Part shown: positions 1 to 9,675 of the stretch, in pieces
How the letters are laid out: the number at the start of each line of letters is the position of its first letter
Position numbering within the stretch: position 1 is the first letter of the stretch
Assembly: GCA_016946835.1 (NCBI GenBank)
Contig: JACVTC010000078.1
Coordinates: 235,001 to 299,000, forward strand
From: Neocallimastix lanati (nom. inval.)
Lineage: Eukaryota > Neocallimastigomycota > Neocallimastigomycetes > Neocallimastigales > Neocallimastigaceae
Direction: 5' to 3'
Length of the DNA stretch: 64,000 nt
The notes under the pieces: generated by a model
The model's database searches: none
What the model was told of the DNA's origin: nothing
The model's input: only the letters and a program-made list of their open reading frames with translations
Made by a program: the position numbers and the translations under genes

Positions 1-207
1 GTGAATTTATTTTTTTATTTATCATTATAATGATTTCAAATAATATAAATTAAACATCCAATAATTTTAATATTTAAATATAGGTTTATTTTTATATATA
101 ATCAGAATAATTGATTTTTATAATATGATTTTTACATGTTAGTTTCCAATTTGTTTCATAATAGTGTTATATATAATTAAATTATAAATTAATATAATAA
201 TTAAAAA

Positions 208-251
<44 letters not shown>

Positions 252-351
252 GTTTATTAATAACTAATGTATTAAACATTACATAAATATTATGAATTTA
301 TAGAAATATTTTATGAATTACAGAAAAAAATAATTTTTATTAAAAATTTAC

Positions 352-708
352 ATTTGGATTTTTAATAGCTTCATTGACAACATCTAAAGTTAAATCAATA
401 GTTAATAAAATACCATTAGCATTTTCTCTTGGAATTGGGGCTTCAAGTAATAAACCAACCTAATTATATATTCATGTTATATGTATATATATATATATAT
501 ATATTATATTATCATTTTAGATTCAATGAAATTTCAATGTCTTAATTATCAAAGCATTATTAAAAAGAATAATAGTAATAATAAATAATATAATGATATA
601 TAATTACTATAATCTTTTATTTACATTATCCCATGAATTATCGGCAAGACTTAAGGGAGCTATGTTATTCATAGCTTCTAAAACAAATGTTAATAATGGA
701 TTAGCCAT
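352..708 (-). CDS. NIF3 family protein, 5' part only (exons 1-2)
   Basis: Two exons can be joined on the minus strand: 708-625 (28 codons from ATG) and 459-352 (36 codons), separated by an intron starting GTAAAT and ending TTAG. The encoded N-terminus contains the NIF3 signature: an 'IAPLSLADNSWDNVGLLLE' block followed by 'GILLTIDLTLDVVNEAI'. This matches the start of NIF3-like proteins (human NIF3L1, bacterial YbgI/YqfO), a metal-binding fold often annotated as GTP cyclohydrolase 1 type 2-like, whose cellular role is unsettled. Exon 2 ends at a GTAAAT donor. Reading through instead gives a stop two codons later. The metal-binding histidines that follow in the family are not found in the 350 bases left of exon 2, so the rest of the gene lies beyond the window or is missing. 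Confidence 0.72.
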
Positions 709-1139
709 ATTTTATTTAACTTTATTTTATTATTAGTATTATATAATAATTTTGAAAAAAAATTTTTTTTTTTTTTCTATTTAGATGAAAATATTTAATA
801 AATAAAAAAAAAAAATTTAATTAAATTTTCTTTTTTTTTTTTTTTTTAATATAAAAATATATATAATATATAAAGTTTAAAAATAAAAGAAAAAGAAAAA
901 AAATAAAAAGTAGAAAAAGAAAAAAAATAAAAAGAAGAAAAAGAAAAATTACAATTATATTTATTAATCTATATTTTTATTTTATTTTAGTGTTTTATTT
1001 TTTTATACAATTATTAAAAAAAAAAAAAAAAGAAGAATTTTTTCTTTATATCACTTTTTTTTTTTTTTTTTTTTTTTTTTGATTGAATAATGGTAATTAA
1101 TATATAATAATAATTAGAAAAGTATATTTACACTATTAT
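709..1139. other. AT-rich spacer upstream of the NIF3-like gene
   Basis: Poly-T and poly-A runs with A/G-rich low-complexity sequence. No coding signal is visible. It should hold the promoter of the minus-strand NIF3-like gene, but I see no definable motif. Confidence 0.5.
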
Positions 1140-1560
1140 TATTATATTATAATTATTATTATTGCTGTTTTTGCTGTAGTTATTATTATACTCATTTGAT
1201 CATTTTTAAAACATATATCTGAATCATCCACAAAAACGTTTAATAGGTTCAATATCTTCTCGTTGACAGAGTGATTTTGAAAATCTTGAGCATTTGGATT
1301 AAATGTGATTAAGAAGAATATTTTTATGGACATATTTATTTAATTGTTGGAGACATTCTTTGATAATTAATTATATTAAGATTAAACTTATATTCATTCT
1401 CTCCTTCATCATCTCTATATGAGTATTTTATTTCTGGGTTATCATTAAATTATTTTTTTTTTTTTTCAATATATTTTCTATTCTTATTCATTCATTGGTC
1501 ATAGAAATTATTATCTTTTTAATTTAAATCTGTATCAGAATTTCTTCTATACCTTAAATG
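1140..1560 (-). pseudogene. Possible decayed LINE ORF2 C-terminal fragment
   Basis: A short minus-strand frame (1333-1142) contains a segment resembling the region just after the CCHC motif of the LINE at 5542-9662: a 'VNEKILNLLNVF' block here against 'VNDKILFLYNAF' there, preceded by an F-x-NH pattern in both. Nearby frames are broken by stops and poly-A tracts. The similarity is short, so this could be coincidence, but it lies at the edge of a dense cluster of copies of the same family in the same orientation. Confidence 0.35.
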
Positions 1561-1810
1561 TTTTGACTTTGGAAACTCTTAATAATATAGAGTATATCTA
1601 ATGATATTCAAGTTTATCACATTAAAAAAAAATTATTAAAAAAAAATATTAGAAAAAAAATATATATCATTAAATAAAAAAATACTATTAAAAAAAAAAA
1701 AAAAAAAAAAAAACTTTTAAAAAAAATTATTATTAAAAAAAATAATACTTTAAAATTCACTAAAAAAAAATTTTAAATATTAAATTTCAGATGAATAAAT
1801 AAAAGTCTTC

Positions 1811-3170
1811 ATTTTTTTTTTTTAAATTAGGAATTAAACTTTATTTAATAATATTTATTAAAAAAAATAACATGAAATAAATAAAAATCAAATAAAATAT
1901 ATGAATTTTTTACATTAATATTAAAAAACTACGTTTTGAGTTTTGAGGACGAAATGACCTTTAAGTTTTTTCATAGATGATAATTTCAAGTTAATTTCAC
2001 CTAAAGAGGAGGGATGTTAAGTTCTTTAGAAATACAGTAAAGAGATGTAAAGTTATTCCCATTAGAGAATTTTTTAATCCAGTATAATCCTGAATTAATT
2101 AGTGTCTGTGTACTTCTTGTTCTTTCTTTGTTTGATCCAAGAAGAAATACATAATACGAAACTTGCTCAATTACTATAGTTAAAAATAGCATTCTTTTAT
2201 AATGGAGATGAATATGAGGATTCTTAAGAAATCCTTTTATGGAATAAAGTGTTTTCTAACTTTATTATTCATTCTCTGTATGATTGGTTTCAATTCTAAA
2301 TCATTTGAAAACGGTATACCTAAGTAGGTATAACAATTCGTTTTAGGAAATTCTTGACTTGAGAGATAAAAAGGTAGGATTACCGTTATTAAGACATCTT
2401 GAAATTTCCCCTCGTACTACTAAACTGGCACATTTATTGATTCCAAATTGCATTTCATTATTTCTAGCCCACTTACTGGCAAACTTTAACAATTTCTTAA
2501 GTTTGGATCTTGTTGGAGCACATAACACAATGTCACCTGCAAAAAGACCTTCACAACAACGTTTATCACCAACAGAGATTCCATATTTATCACAATTATT
2601 CACAATTATTAAAAATATCATTGATGAATAAGTTATACAAAATAAATACTTGATATTTTTATCCAGCATACATGAGTTGACTACCGCATGATCAATATCT
2701 GATGAATATCTACCTCTAGTCCATGAAATAGGTGAACCATTAATCGGAAGAACAAACCAGTTACCAAGGTTACTGTTGGTTAATATATCTTGTAAATCAG
2801 CGGTGCTCATGTTAAAGTCTCCAAGAAGAATAGATGGATGATTAGTGTGATTCTGAAGCCATGTGAAAACCTCAGAGAATTTATATCGGACTTGTAATGA
2901 ATGTTTCTTAGAGGGAATATAGACATTACCTACAGAACACCTAAAGTGATTCCATAGATTATATATTGTTAAAGAAACAAGATAAGTATAGGAATTATCT
3001 TCAAGTACTGCTTGACATGAGATATGATACCCAAGATATAAACCTCTGCAACCTGGAGTAGTTGGATCTATTCTTTTCTGGAAATATTTATAGTTGGGAA
3101 GTGTTACTTTACATGGATTTCTAGAATCATTATTACCATAAAACATAAGAATAATGGTTTAAAAATTGGG
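1811..3170 (-). pseudogene. LINE copy A: APE and RT fragments joined by internal deletion
   Basis: A degenerate copy of the family described at 5542-9662. The frame 3146-2343 begins in the APE endonuclease and keeps the catalytic-type block 'LLGDFNMSTADL' and the IDHAVVN segment. It then jumps near residue 170 directly to the RT segment around motif C, skipping roughly 500 codons present in the full copy. RT motif C reads FAGD instead of FADD, removing a catalytic aspartate. Further on, a different frame gives 'CYTYLGIPFSNDLELKPII' (about 2325-2260), then a stop, then 2192-2001 encodes the block equivalent to 'LLGSNKTRTNNTQKLIN' of the full copy. The copy ends in AATAAAGTTT and a poly-A tail (read as T near 1815). 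It cannot encode an active enzyme. Confidence 0.85.
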
Positions 3171-3205
3171 TAGAAGTACTTTAAGTATTCTAACTAAGAA
3201 AAAAA

Positions 3206-3955
3206 TTTTTTTTTCTTTTTTAGACTTAGAGAATAACTTTATTTAATTTATAATACTAATAAAATTACATGATTTAAATGAAAAATAACAAATAAAATAC
3301 ATGAAATGAAATAAAATATTATATATTATAAAATTATAATTGTGCGTTAGAAGCAATAGTTACTAACTTTTCCCATTCATCGATGAAAACACCACGTCCA
3401 TTATTGCGAGAACTAAGACAAAAAGAAAGCTTTCCTGTATTATAATATGAAATTGGATTTTGAGAATTAAGATTAGAAATATTGGAAGCATTGAGTTCAT
3501 GATTGCCATTTATAACATTTACTCAATTAGTTGAACTGAGATTTACTGAATTTGTATTATTGAATGTGCTATTATATATTAAATTTTGTTTTAAATGCTG
3601 AAAAGAAACCTTATGATTCCATTTGGAACATCTACGATATGAAATTTTAACTCCTGATATTACTTTTTTAGATACTTTTTCAGATATTTCTTGGTTGAAA
3701 TTTGGAGTTTTATACTTTTATCCTGAAGAAACTATCATTGAATTTAGTAATTCTTTTTACTGACAAAATATTATCCTTGAATTTTTTGCATATAGAATTA
3801 ATAAATTCCTTCATTTTAGCATTAGTCCATGAGTGTATACCACGGATAAAAATCAACCTTGTGTTGTCATTAGATGTTCCATAACAGCGAGAATCCGGTG
3901 AAATATCTTTTCCATAATGAACTAAAAATTGCAAATTAAAAAAAAAATGAATCAA
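3206..3955 (-). pseudogene. LINE deletion derivative: ORF1-like region joined to the ORF2 C-terminal tail
   Basis: On the minus strand a frame from about 3930 encodes an RRM-like segment ('RLIFIRGIHSWTNAKMKEF' and following). A basic stretch with 'SYRRCSKWNHKVSFQ' comes next, then an Asn/Ser-rich linker with one in-frame TGA near 3525. After that comes a trace of the start of the APE domain ('KLSFCLSSRNNGRG'; the full LINE has EFSLCVSWNTNGWN). It then joins directly to a C-terminal tail 'DEWEKLVTIASNAQL' and stop, the tail also seen at 5212. A short 3' UTR with AATAAAG and a poly-A tail (T run 3206-3231) follows. I read this as an element that lost nearly all of APE, RT and the CCHC region by internal deletion but kept both ends. 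The RRM assignment is by eye only. Confidence 0.6.
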
Positions 3956-4389
3956 ATAAAAACAAAAATACTAAAAACTAAGAATTATTGATATAAATAA
4001 AAAATATAAAAAAAAATAAAATAGAAAAATTTAAATGAAAAAAAAAAATATGTAAATTTCTATCTATGTGCAGTAATTGAAAAAATTAAAAAAAAATAAA
4101 CAGCTTAAGAATTTTGTAGTCCTGTTTTTTTTTTTCGTTATCTTTTGAGTTTCTGAGAATTTAAATTAAACTATAGAAAAATACATATACAAAATAATGC
4201 TAAAATAAAAAATACAATAGATTCATTACAATGATAATATGTAGAAACTACATGATATTATTAATTATACAATTCCAATGTAATATCCTAAAATTAAAAT
4301 ATCTTTAAAATTTACTGTCAATGTTACTACATATCTAGTTTAAAACAATATAAAATATTAGGTTCACTTTCAACAGTCTTCCAGTATTC
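3956..4389. other. Retroposon-derived spacer with a second-copy repeat
   Basis: AT-rich sequence with a T run at about 4129-4138 followed by what looks like another retroposon 3' end. It holds the 73-bp repeat 4171-4243 that recurs at 23868-23930. No gene is visible. Confidence 0.5.
4171..4243 (+). repeat. Dispersed repeat, copy 1
   Basis: Nearly identical to 23868-23930, starting CTATAGAAAAATACATATAC and ending ATGATAATATGTA, with a few differences and a small indel in the middle. Both copies lie next to LINE fragments, so this is probably an untranslated part of a retroposon family. Confidence 0.75.
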
Positions 4390-4824
4390 CAAATTACACT
4401 TTTTGTACTAGAAGCCACTTTAAAAAGGATAACCACCGATTATCATCAGAATCACAGAGAGCTGTAATTAGTACACCTGATATAGGCTATTCCTTTTCCA
4501 TCAACCCTCTATGGACCTGGAAAAACAGTCCACATCATTGGAATTCTCCTTGAAAATAATTTCTTTTTTAACTTTTGAGGGTTTGAAGACATCTCTTTCC
4601 CAATAAAACTTTTTTATTTCACTTGATTTTTTATCATTTAATTCTTATCCAAAGTCCTTGATTCTTTAGTTCATAAGAAATGTGACTTTGTAGGAATATT
4701 ATTAGTGAGATGATTAATAATACATGATCAGCTTTTCTATTTTCTAATGCAGTGTAATTGAGATAGAGCACAGATAGCTGAAAGAGGATGTATTCTCAAT
4801 TCAAGAGTAATATCATAGAGACTT
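4390..4824 (-). pseudogene. LINE fragment D (post-RT region), decayed
   Basis: In one minus-strand frame the sequence reads 'LRIHPLSAICALSQLHCIRK' and then stops. Further blocks resemble 'NNIPTKSHFL', 'TKESRTLD' and 'FYWERDVFKPSKVKKE'. The intact LINE has the matching blocks LHIPPLSAKCALSQVKCFDK, NNIPKSRKYTW, TKESRTLKRKLEK and FYWKRDMKINSIKAE in the same order. At least four stops interrupt it, so it is non-functional. Its upstream side abuts the poly-A tail of the next element (T run from 4825). Confidence 0.8.
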
Positions 4825-5500
4825 TTTTTTTTTTTTTTTTTTTAGACCAAGAGTATAACTTTATTTAATTTATAATAATAATAAAATTACATGATTTTAA
4901 AGGAAGAAAAAAAATAATAAATTACATGAAATTTTTTTTTTTTAGACAGGGAAGAGAATACACTTCCAAAACTTTATTAATTTTATTTTAAAAAATGCAT
5001 GTAGGTGAAAAGTACATTTGAAATTAAAAATAAAAAAATTAAAAAATAAAAAAATAAAAAAGCTCGAAAATACTATGTATTTCAGCAAGTTGTACTATGC
5101 GGGAATTTTTCCCTTCCTAACAAATAAAAAAGAAATAAAACCTAGAAGTAACATCTTTAAAATAGATAGTGTGGTGAAAATACATGAAATAAAATATTAT
5201 ATATTATAAAATTATAAAAGTACGTTAGAAGCAATAGCCTCTAACTTTTCCCATTCCTCGATAATAACACCACGTCTATTATTGTGAGTAATAATTTCAG
5301 TATTAGTGTTATCAACCGAATCTGTATCTGTCATTTCGACGTCGACGCTCTTGTCAACGGTAGATTCAATGGAATACCATTTCATCATCAAACTAAAAGA
5401 TCGACAAATTAATGGTATTACGTTTGTTAAAAACTCGGCAATCCCCACAAAATACGGAACAATCGACGAAGTTGAACCTCTATATTAATAATTGTCAGTG
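4825..5500 (-). pseudogene. LINE copy B: ORF2 C-terminus and 3' UTR, split by an insertion
   Basis: The minus-strand frame from about 5490 to 5212 encodes 'STSSIVPYFVGIAEFLTN' and following. It is alignable with the C-terminal hydrophobic stretch of the intact LINE ('DTPFLVVTAALLQSIIP') and ends in 'IEEWEKLEAIASNVLL' and a stop, so this is a sister subfamily of the copy at 5542. The 3' UTR (5211-5181, then 4932-4845) matches the UTR at 3232-3340 but is interrupted by the 248-bp insertion 4933-5180. It ends AATAAAGTTATACTCTTGG and a poly-A tail (T run 4825-4844). It is 5' truncated. Confidence 0.75.
4933..5180 (-). mobile_element. Short SINE-like retroposon with 10-bp target duplication
   Basis: A 248-bp insertion inside the 3' UTR of LINE copy B, flanked by direct repeats TACATGAAAT (4923-4932 and 5181-5190). 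On the minus strand it begins near 5180 and ends in AATAAAG, then CTTCCCTGTCTAAA and a poly-A tail (T run from 4933). The terminal GTCTAAA-poly(A) matches the ends of LINE copies at 3232 and 4845, suggesting it is mobilised by the same machinery. It has no coding capacity. I could not find clear A and B boxes, so it may instead be a strongly 5'-truncated LINE of another subfamily. Confidence 0.65.
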
Positions 5501-5528
5501 ATGTTTTTTTTTTTACAGTAGCAATTAT

Positions 5529-5541
5529 ATCGCGAACTTTA
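5529..5541 (+). repeat. LINE target-site duplication, left copy
   Basis: ATCGCGAACTTTA, identical to 9663-9675 on the other side of the LINE. Confidence 0.9.
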
Positions 5542-8500
5542 TTTTTTTTTTTTTTTTTTTTTTTTTTAACGGCAGCAAACTTGTTTCATCTTTATTAATT
5601 AAATATTTGATAAAATACATGTAATAAAATAATAAAAAAAAAAAAAAAAGATAAAAAAATAAACAAAAAATAAAACACAAAATAAAAATAAAATAATGGT
5701 ATAATATATTCTAGTTTCATTTAATTAATATTTGTAAGACTTCACAAGGGCATTATTATACTGAAGTATAATAATTAACTTTGACTTCGCAATGTTAATC
5801 ATAATTTTAAGATACAAAATTATGATCTTCATTGGTTGCGCTAGCCCTGCTGGCCTGTCTTACTGTTTCTTCAGCATTGACGCTCTTGGTAGTAGTAGTA
5901 CGATTCGATTTGAACCTATTGAACAAAGACCATTGCTGGCCAATAGCAATAGGTATAATCGATTGGAGAAGTGCCGCAGTAACCACTAAGAACGGAGTAT
6001 CAGAATAAGCACCTGATTTCATCTGGCACTTAAATAGATCCTTCCATTCCCTTGTACTGTTATTAATACTTCGACCTCCAAGAAGGAAATTAAACACTTT
6101 TTCACACACACTAGAATCAATATACACATTATTTTCAATACTATTACTAACATTACTAAAAATACTATTACTAATATTATTATTACTATTATAACTATTA
6201 CTATTATTACTATTACTATTATCATTATTACTATTAACAATATCATTTGTTAGGTTGCCACGGTAAAAAGCATTATATAAAAATAAAATTTTATCATTAA
6301 CTTTACTACGAGTATGATTGAAAAAAGGACAATCAATTAACCAATGACTTATCCATTGTTTATTACTTTTACAACAGGGACAAAAATTAGGACACATTTG
6401 GTCCACTATTTTTGCAGCTTTAGCAATTCTAGCATCTAATCTATATCCGCTTCGTGCTCTCAATAGCCAATAGAAACCATATGAAAGATCAGGATAGTCA
6501 TAACAAAGTTTTATAAATTTTGATGTTTCTTCGAATTTGTTTTTGTCATAAAACTCAGCTTTAATAGAATTGATTTTCATATCTCTTTTCCAATAAAAAT
6601 CCTTGATTTTATTATCGTTATTACCTCTTTTCTCTAGTTTACGTTTAAGAGTTCTACTTTCTTTTGTCCATGTATATTTTCTAGATTTTGGAATATTATT
6701 AACTAAATAGGAAATAATACAATTTGAATTTTTCCATTTATCAAAACATTTGACCTGAGACAAAGCACACTTAGCTGACAATGGAGGAATATGTAAATCT
6801 TTTGAAATAGAATATACATTAATAAATGATTTGGCTTTTTGTATACCTGCAATCCATCTTAATCCTTTATTAATTAATTTCTGAGTATTATTTGTTCTCG
6901 TTTTATTCGAACCAAGTAATGGTGCAAAGTAAGAGACTTTACTAAGTACATAAGAGTTAATTATAATCTTCTTAAATGGAATAGGAATTTTGGAATTTGA
7001 AAGAAATTTACTAACAGAAAAGAGAGCTTTAGTTACTTTAGAGTTAAGTAATTTAATAATAGGTTTCAACGATAAGCTTTTATCAAATGGTATACCTAAA
7101 TAGGTATAACATTTAGTTATTGGAATTGGTTGACCAGCAAGATAAAAAGTAGGATCTCTTTTATTTTGAAAAAGAGGTGTGTCTGGTCGAATCACCATCG
7201 TTGCACACTTATTAATTCCAAAATTCATCATATTAAATTTAGCCCATTCATTTACCTTCTTAAGCATTTTTTTCAACTTAGTTCTTGACGGTGCGCATAG
7301 AACAATATCATCTGCAAAGAGTCCACCACAACATCTAGATTCGCCTAAAGGAATTCCAAGTTCTGAAACATCATTAAAAATGTCATTAATAAAAAGATTG
7401 AAAAGAATTGGTGATAGTGGACAACCTTGTCTAACTCCTTTCATAATATTAAAAGATTCCGAATATTGATCATCAATTTTAACACTAGCTTTGGATGTCA
7501 AATAGAGATTTTTTATAAATTGATAACATTTACCTCTAATACCTAAAGCATCTAATTTATATAAAATATTACCTATTGGAACAGAATCATATGCCTTTTT
7601 TAAATCTAGAAAAGCTAGGTAAGTTTCTTTATTATCATTTTTACGCCTTTGACAAATTTCTCGAATTGAAATAAATAAACTAACACATTCTTCTTTAGTA
7701 CGAAATCCAAATTGCTCTGGCCTAATAAAATTATTTTTAAGTCCATATTCTGAAATTCTTTTGGAGACTATTTTCGAAATGAGTTTAATACCATTGTTAA
7801 TCAGAGAGATACCTCGATAATTGTCACAATCAGATAGATCATCTCCTTTTTTAGGAATAGATATAATACTTGCTTCATTCCATGAGCTAGGAAATTCTCC
7901 ATTCCAAATTCTTGAGTATATCTTCTGTAAACAATTTAAACCAGAAGAAGAATTATTTACTGAATTTTCGTCATCCGGAGGAATTAAAGCTTTATAAAAT
8001 TCAATAGGAATTCCATCCGGGCCTGAAGCTTTAAAATTTGGAGTAGCCAAAATTGCTTCTCTAATTTCTTCTATACTGATGTCTTGATTTATATCCCATT
8101 CATTGTGTCTCGTATACCTAATTGTTCCATTGGAAAATTTATTATACCATTCGATTAATGCACTATTGATATCAGAATGGCTTGAAGCAAGTTTTTTATA
8201 GTGATTGTGCCATACTTCTAACTGTTCTTTAGTAGAAGTAGCTAGTTTACCATTTTTGTCCTTTACTGGAGAATTTGACATATTTTTAAATTTATCTACT
8301 TTTGCTGTTGTTTTAAGCCACTTCCAAGCTTTTTTAGGGTTATGAGATTTCATATATTCACATCCTGTATTAATCCAATGTTGGTATTCAGTTTTCCTAT
8401 AAATATTACACATATGATGAATAATTTTGCACATTCTATTATATTTATCAATTAATTCTTCAAATTCATCTAAATTATGATAAGAACCTCTTCTTTTAAT

Positions 8501-9662
8501 GGATTTATATAATTTCATTTTGAGTTTTTGCAAATTAAATATTTTCTGCGACATATGAAAAAAAGATTTTCGAACTTCTGAAATTGACGTGATATTAAGT
8601 TCCTTAGCAATATTGAATGAAGTTGAAATAAATTTCTTTGAAATATCATCAATACTAATATTAGGATCTGGAATCACTTCCTCTAATACACTAAAATAGT
8701 TGTTGTCAAAAATTGATTCTTTTTCATTTATACATTTTAATCTATCCCATTTAACTGTCTTTTTAGGCAGAGAGAAAGAATTATCTGAATTAACTGATGA
8801 AAAACATTTACCTTTTATTAATAAAGGTTTATGATCCGAAATGGGGGGAAAGTCAATAAAAGTACCATATGAAAGTAAATCTAACATATGATCATTGACA
8901 ATCGCATGATCTATATCAGATTCTCTATTACCTCTACTCCATGAAATTGGGGAGCCCCATAAGGGAAGAATTTTCCAATTACTAAATTTAGAGAGCAAAT
9001 TACTTAATTTCTCAGTAGGTAAATTAAAATCACCAACCAACATTGAAGGATGAGAAGAGTGACTATTTAACCAAGACAATATTTCAATTCTAGCAGCTCT
9101 AGCATGAAGGCTATGGCCACTATGAGGTACGTACACATTACCAATAGAACATTTAGTGAAATTCCAAAAATTATAAGTATACAAGGAAATAATATACTCA
9201 TAAGTGTTGTTTTCAAGAGAGGCTTGACAAGAATTATGAAACCCAATATAAAGACCTCTTTTACCGGGAATTTCATTATTAGCTTTTTTGAAGAAATGTT
9301 TGTAGTTTTTTAATGATACTCGACATGGATATTTACTGCTAGAACCTGAACCATTTCCTGTTTCCTGAAAGCATAAGAAAAGTGGTTTGTACATTGAAAT
9401 AAAGAATTCAACACTGTCTTTTTTATCAAAGTTCCATCCATTAGTATTCCAACTGACACATAGAGAAAATTCTTTAACTGTATTATTATTAATATGAGTG
9501 TTATTAATATTATTGGAATTATTATAATTGATTGAACTGAAATTTGAATTTGAATCTGAGCTTGAAACTGAATTTAAACATAAATTTGAAATTGAACTTG
9601 AACTTGTACTTGAACTTGAACTTGAACTTGAACTTGAACTTGAAATTGTACTTGAACTTGGA
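5542..9662 (-). mobile_element. APE-type non-LTR retrotransposon (LINE), 5'-truncated, nearly intact
   Basis: A 4121-bp insertion flanked by a perfect 13-bp direct repeat ATCGCGAACTTTA (5529-5541 and 9663-9675). On the minus strand it starts in a Ser-rich repeat (AGTTCA codons), carries one long ORF, then a 3' UTR with AATAAAG near its end and a poly-A tail (T run 5542-5567). The reading frame is already open at the 5' edge, so the insertion is truncated inside the linker upstream of the endonuclease. Intact duplications and ORF suggest a recent insertion. It landed in the 3' end of an older retroposon whose two halves now lie at 5506-5541 and from 9676 on. Confidence 0.9.
5807..9394 (-). CDS. 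LINE ORF2: APE endonuclease, reverse transcriptase, CCHC zinc knuckle
   Basis: A frame of 1195 residues from the Met at 9394. The same frame is open upstream to 9662, adding an Asn/Ser-rich linker and the true start of the endonuclease ('EFSLCVSWNTNGWNFDKK'), so the Met at 9394 is not the real domain start. Domains in order: APE endonuclease (QETG, VGDFNLP, SDIDHAIVN and ISDHKPL motifs, about residues 1-190); RT (about 460-760) with 'IIYRGISL'-type motif 0 region (DNYRGISLINNG), AFLDLKKAYDSVP (motif A), VRQGCPLSPILFN (motif B) and FADD near residue 694 (motif C, catalytic aspartates present); a CCHC motif 'CPCCKSNKQWISHWLIDC' near residues 1003-1020; an Asn/Ser repeat; and a C-terminal tail ending DHNFVS. 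It copies its RNA by target-primed reverse transcription. No stop or frameshift was found. Confidence 0.9.
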   Translation of the reverse strand: MYKPLFLCFQETGNGSGSSSKYPCRVSLKNYKHFFKKANNEIPGKRGLYIGFHNSCQASLENNTYEYIISLYTYNFWNFTKCSIGNVYVPHSGHSLHARAARIEILSWLNSHSSHPSMLVGDFNLPTEKLSNLLSKFSNWKILPLWGSPISWSRGNRESDIDHAIVNDHMLDLLSYGTFIDFPPISDHKPLLIKGKCFSSVNSDNSFSLPKKTVKWDRLKCINEKESIFDNNYFSVLEEVIPDPNISIDDISKKFISTSFNIAKELNITSISEVRKSFFHMSQKIFNLQKLKMKLYKSIKRRGSYHNLDEFEELIDKYNRMCKIIHHMCNIYRKTEYQHWINTGCEYMKSHNPKKAWKWLKTTAKVDKFKNMSNSPVKDKNGKLATSTKEQLEVWHNHYKKLASSHSDINSALIEWYNKFSNGTIRYTRHNEWDINQDISIEEIREAILATPNFKASGPDGIPIEFYKALIPPDDENSVNNSSSGLNCLQKIYSRIWNGEFPSSWNEASIISIPKKGDDLSDCDNYRGISLINNGIKLISKIVSKRISEYGLKNNFIRPEQFGFRTKEECVSLFISIREICQRRKNDNKETYLAFLDLKKAYDSVPIGNILYKLDALGIRGKCYQFIKNLYLTSKASVKIDDQYSESFNIMKGVRQGCPLSPILFNLFINDIFNDVSELGIPLGESRCCGGLFADDIVLCAPSRTKLKKMLKKVNEWAKFNMMNFGINKCATMVIRPDTPLFQNKRDPTFYLAGQPIPITKCYTYLGIPFDKSLSLKPIIKLLNSKVTKALFSVSKFLSNSKIPIPFKKIIINSYVLSKVSYFAPLLGSNKTRTNNTQKLINKGLRWIAGIQKAKSFINVYSISKDLHIPPLSAKCALSQVKCFDKWKNSNCIISYLVNNIPKSRKYTWTKESRTLKRKLEKRGNNDNKIKDFYWKRDMKINSIKAEFYDKNKFEETSKFIKLCYDYPDLSYGFYWLLRARSGYRLDARIAKAAKIVDQMCPNFCPCCKSNKQWISHWLIDCPFFNHTRSKVNDKILFLYNAFYRGNLTNDIVNSNNDNSNSNNSNSYNSNNNISNSIFSNVSNSIENNVYIDSSVCEKVFNFLLGGRSINNSTREWKDLFKCQMKSGAYSDTPFLVVTAALLQSIIPIAIGQQWSLFNRFKSNRTTTTKSVNAEETVRQASRASATNEDHNFVS

Positions 9663-9675
9663 ATCGCGAACTTTA
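9663..9675 (+). repeat. LINE target-site duplication, right copy
   Basis: ATCGCGAACTTTA. Beyond it (9676 on) the pre-insertion sequence continues AGCTTTATTTATTTATC, which in the minus orientation supplies the AATAAAG of the interrupted older retroposon. Confidence 0.9.

Noticed and set aside
1-300. Search for NIF3 exon 3
   Set aside because: No minus-strand frame in this interval gives the expected metal-binding His motif.
7179-7469. Plus-strand ORF of 96 codons, and similar plus-strand ORFs at 2359-2631 and 5792-5989
   Set aside because: Antisense shadows of LINE coding sequence.
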